A program made the translations under genes and the position numbers. Below the pieces are notes generated by a model. That model had not been told where the DNA came from. It saw only the letters and a list, made by a program, of their open reading frames with translations, and searched no databases. A stretch of DNA of 44,726 nt from Flemingiibacterium sp045649205 (GTDB lineage Bacteria > Bacillota > Clostridia > Oscillospirales > CAG-272): NCBI GenBank assembly GCA_045649205.1, contig JAZRPJ010000179.1, positions 1 to 44,726 on the forward strand. The letters are read 5' to 3'. Positions 42,552 to 44,726 of the stretch are shown here, one piece after another; position 1 is the stretch's first letter; the number at the start of each line of letters is the position of its first letter.

Positions 42552-43403
42552 ATGAATATCGGACTTGTTTTGTCTGGCGGCATGGCGAAAGGAGCTTATC
42601 AGGTGGGGGCTTTGCGTGCCATCTCCAACTTCATCCCACTTGACTCTATAAAGTGCATGAGCTGCGCATCTGTAGGTGTGCTGAACGGTTATGCCTATGC
42701 CGCAAATAAGCTTGATACGCTGACCAAAATGTGGAGAAATATCTGCGGCGACAGTTCAAAGCTTTTTATCAATCAAGTACTCAAAAGTGAACTGCTCCAA
42801 GAAGATATAGCCGATGTTCATTCTGAAGATGACAACCTCTCCATGCATTTTTACTGCGCACTCGTGAACCTCACCCGAAAAAAGCTGACATATAAAAATA
42901 TATCCACTGCTCACAGCTCTGACGTACTTGATTTTCTTAAAGCAAGCGTGGTCCTCCCTCCCTACAACCGTCCTATAAAGATTGGCGCAAGCAGTTATTT
43001 TGACGGGGCAATGGTTGACAACATCCCTGTATTTCCGCTGCTGAAGCACCGCCTTGATTACATTATCTGTATTTATTTTGACGATGTCTGCTACAGCTTT
43101 GAAAACACTTACTTCGATAATAAAATCATCAAGCTTACCTTTCCAAGCGAAAATGTTTTCAGACAGTCCCTTGTCTTCACCCGAGAAGGTATCGACACGA
43201 TGATAAAATCCGGATTTGAGCGGACTACCGACATTTTGAGCTCGATCCTCCATCAAGGCTATGAAGACGTGGAATATATTTACAACGCCATCGAGCGTAG
43301 TAATTTAAACAAGCCGAAATCCACACGTATCACCGCGGATATGCTTGTAACAAATTTAAATTCCGTCACCCAACGATTTGCAAAGAAGCATATTGAGTCT
43401 TAA
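42552..43403 (+). CDS. Patatin-like phospholipase with altered nucleophile elbow
   Basis: The 283-residue protein has the patatin/RssA fold: the oxyanion motif SGGMAKGAYQVG (8-19), nucleophile Ser40 and the Asp151 of the DGA motif (FDGAMVDNIP). The nucleophile elbow reads CASVG, so the first Gly of the usual GxSxG is Cys38. The dyad itself is intact, so activity is plausible. Members hydrolyse lipid acyl esters; the substrate is unknown. The C-terminal 80 residues form a helical extension. AGAGG lies 5 nt before the ATG. It follows the TM2 gene and probably shares its transcript. Confidence 0.85.
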   Translation: MNIGLVLSGGMAKGAYQVGALRAISNFIPLDSIKCMSCASVGVLNGYAYAANKLDTLTKMWRNICGDSSKLFINQVLKSELLQEDIADVHSEDDNLSMHFYCALVNLTRKKLTYKNISTAHSSDVLDFLKASVVLPPYNRPIKIGASSYFDGAMVDNIPVFPLLKHRLDYIICIYFDDVCYSFENTYFDNKIIKLTFPSENVFRQSLVFTREGIDTMIKSGFERTTDILSSILHQGYEDVEYIYNAIERSNLNKPKSTRITADMLVTNLNSVTQRFAKKHIES

Positions 43404-43469
43404 TCGCTGTTAACTTATCTTCAAATTCTCAATTCGCAAAAAAATTAACATATATTTTTGCCAAAGCTC

Positions 43470-43498
43470 TTGATTTACGGCTTGATATGGAGTATAAT
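43470..43498 (+). promoter_or_regulatory. Promoter for fba
   Basis: TTGATT (43470-43475) and TATAAT (43493-43498) are separated by 17 nt, about 43 nt upstream of the fba ATG. Confidence 0.85.
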
Positions 43499-43540
43499 GT
43501 TAGTGTATGATTAAATTTTATATATAGGAGCGTTAAAACT

Positions 43541-44500
43541 ATGGCACTTGTAAACACAAAAGAGATGTTCAAAAAAGCATATGAACGCGGCTACGCTATC
43601 GGTGCTTTCAACATTAACAACATGGAAATCGTTCAGGCGATCACCGAGGCTGCAGGCGAAGCAAAATCTCCTGTTATCCTTCAGGTTTCCGCCGGCGCAA
43701 GAAAGTACGCAAAGCAGGAATACCTTATGGCTCTTGCAAATGCAGCTGTTAAGGATGCAGGTATTGACCTTGCACTCCACCTTGACCACGGTGCAGATTT
43801 TGAAATCTGCAAAGCCTGCATCGACGGCGGCTTCACTTCCGTTATGATCGACGGCTCTCACCATTCTTTCGAGGACAACATCGCCCTTACCAGAAAGGTC
43901 GTTGACTATGCTCACGAACGCGGCGTTGTTGTAGAGGGCGAGCTTGGTGTGCTTGCCGGCATCGAAGACGAAGTAGTTGCAGAAAAGTCTTCTTACACTC
44001 GTCCTGAAGAGGTTGAGGAATTCGTATCCAAGACCGGTGTAGACTCCCTTGCAATCTCTATCGGCACATCCCACGGCGCATACAAGTTCACTCCCGCACA
44101 GTGCACCAGAAACGCCGACGGAATCCTCGTTCCCCCTCCGCTCCGTTTCGATATCCTCGAAGAGATCGCAAAGAGAATCCCCGGATTCCCGATCGTTCTC
44201 CACGGTGCTTCTTCCGTTCCCCAGGAATGTGTTAAGGAAATCAACGCTACCGGCGGTAAGCTTCCGGATGCTGTAGGTATTCCCGAAGAACAGCTTCGCC
44301 GTGCAGCAACCCTCGCTGTCTGCAAGATCAACATCGACTCCGATATCCGTCTTGCGATGACCGCAGGTATCCGCAGAGTTCTTGCAGCTCAGCCCGAAGT
44401 CTTCGACCCCAGAGGTTACCTCACTGTAGCCCGTGAAGAGGTTAAGAAGATGGTTATGCACAAGATCTGCGACGTTCTCGGATCTGCAAACACCCTTTAA
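43541..44500 (+). CDS. fba: Class II fructose-bisphosphate aldolase
   Basis: The 319-residue zinc aldolase splits fructose 1,6-bisphosphate in glycolysis. Metal and catalytic residues appear in HLDHG (Asp82, His83), VEGELGVLAG, GTSHGAYKF and LHGASS; the phosphate-binding end is KINIDSDIR. It belongs to the short class II group of Firmicutes and gut anaerobes (about 310-320 residues). AGGAG precedes the ATG by 10 nt. It is monocistronic, between a strong promoter and a strong terminator. A tagatose-bisphosphate aldolase of the same fold is less likely, given a lone gene without tagatose partners. Confidence 0.95.
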   Translation: MALVNTKEMFKKAYERGYAIGAFNINNMEIVQAITEAAGEAKSPVILQVSAGARKYAKQEYLMALANAAVKDAGIDLALHLDHGADFEICKACIDGGFTSVMIDGSHHSFEDNIALTRKVVDYAHERGVVVEGELGVLAGIEDEVVAEKSSYTRPEEVEEFVSKTGVDSLAISIGTSHGAYKFTPAQCTRNADGILVPPPLRFDILEEIAKRIPGFPIVLHGASSVPQECVKEINATGGKLPDAVGIPEEQLRRAATLAVCKINIDSDIRLAMTAGIRRVLAAQPEVFDPRGYLTVAREEVKKMVMHKICDVLGSANTL

Positions 44501-44517
44501 TCTTAAGATAAAATTTT

Positions 44518-44549
44518 GAGGCAGCTTTAAAAAGCTGCCTCATTTTTTA
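44518..44549. terminator. Terminator shared by fba and the ABC transporter gene
   Basis: A perfect 11-bp stem GAGGCAGCTTT/AAAGCTGCCTC (44518-44541) is followed by ATTTTTTATTT on the plus strand. The minus-strand side has CAAAATTTT, so it may act in both directions. Confidence 0.9.
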
Positions 44550-44726
44550 TTTCCCGGATATTGATTCTTTCGCACGCTGCATGGAATAAAGCACGTAGTA
44601 TCGCCCGCGCTTTTCAAGCAGTGTGAAATGATTTCCCTGCTCCTTTATCTCTCCGTGGGACAGCACGATAATATTGTCTGCGTGCTGAATCGTGGAGAGT
44701 CTGTGTGCAACGATAAGCATAGTTCC
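44547..44726 (-). CDS. ABC transporter ATP-binding/permease protein, C-terminus only
   Basis: Only the last 59 residues and the stop are in the window; the start lies beyond the right edge. The fragment begins just before the H-loop, MLIVAHRLSTIQHAD, then IIVLSHGEIKEQGNHFTLLEKRGRYY, which is typical of the end of exporter-type (MsbA/MdlB-like) fused permease-ATPase half transporters. The substrate cannot be inferred. It converges on fba. Confidence 0.88.
   Translation of the reverse strand, partial: GTMLIVAHRLSTIQHADNIIVLSHGEIKEQGNHFTLLEKRGRYYVLYSMQRAKESISGK

Noticed and set aside
43511..44461. 316-codon minus-strand frame
   Set aside because: Antisense to fba; no start signal, no recognisable domain.
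1..44726. tRNA, rRNA, insertion sequence or prophage genes
   Set aside because: No tRNA-like cloverleaf, rRNA segment, transposase or phage protein was recognised by eye in any gap; all gaps over 100 nt were inspected on both strands.

Overview
The window is a dense block of bacterial housekeeping chromosome, most consistent with an anaerobic, endospore-forming member of the Clostridia (probably Oscillospiraceae/Ruminococcaceae-like). Supporting signs are a Bacillus-type order yicC-remA-gmk-rpoZ-priA-def-fmt-yugP-rsmB-rlmN-prpC-prkC-rsgA-thiN-spoVM, an oxygen-sensitive radical-SAM activase (NrdG), GdpP-type c-di-AMP turnover, a LacX-like sugar epimerase and strong sigma-A promoters with 17-nt spacers. 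No phage, transposase, CRISPR array, tRNA or rRNA was seen.

Layout. (1) 1-1737: a queH fragment running off the left edge, divergent from a membrane-anchored SGNH hydrolase. (2) 1736-7930, minus: one transcription unit of a 1016-aa secreted and membrane-anchored protein of unknown function, nrdG, a long-form purM, a ribokinase-like kinase and ruvX. It is driven from a promoter that is nearly a mirror image of the metA promoter on the other side. (3) 8113-9527, plus: metA (residues predict acetyl-CoA use) and a small helical protein. (4) 9570-23209, minus: a 15-gene informational and signalling cluster from one consensus promoter, ending in a 29-codon spoVM that is easy to miss. It covers RNA decay, GMP kinase, RNA polymerase omega, PriA, N-formyl-Met processing, rRNA methylation, PrpC/PrkC signalling, ribosome assembly, thiamine and spore coat. 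(5) 23413-25232: two aldose-1-epimerase-fold genes. (6) 25299-33360, minus: gdpP-rplI-dnaB-tilS-hpt-ftsH, with a highly folded 220-nt intergenic element before ftsH. (7) 33608-35877, minus: pgk-tpiA, again separated by a structured, repeat-like spacer. (8) 36057-38202, minus: U32 tRNA-hydroxylation peptidase-like gene and uppP. (9) 38466-39959, plus: a bifunctional NAD(P)HX repair enzyme. (10) 40006-41862, minus: ECF S component, an active-site-divergent CoaX homologue and an MntR-type regulator. (11) 42248-44500, plus: TM2 protein, a patatin with an altered nucleophile elbow, and class II aldolase. (12) 44547-44726: the C-terminus of an ABC exporter.

The genes mostly form recognised core pathways. 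The points worth a second look are the hidden spoVM, the mirror-image bidirectional promoter at 7998-8075, the unknown 1016-aa surface protein fixed 1 nt from nrdG, the CoaX homologue lacking family acidic residues, and two structured intergenic spacers. I found no clearly new defence or mobile system. Function calls rest on motif and gene-order recognition by eye, not on database searches.
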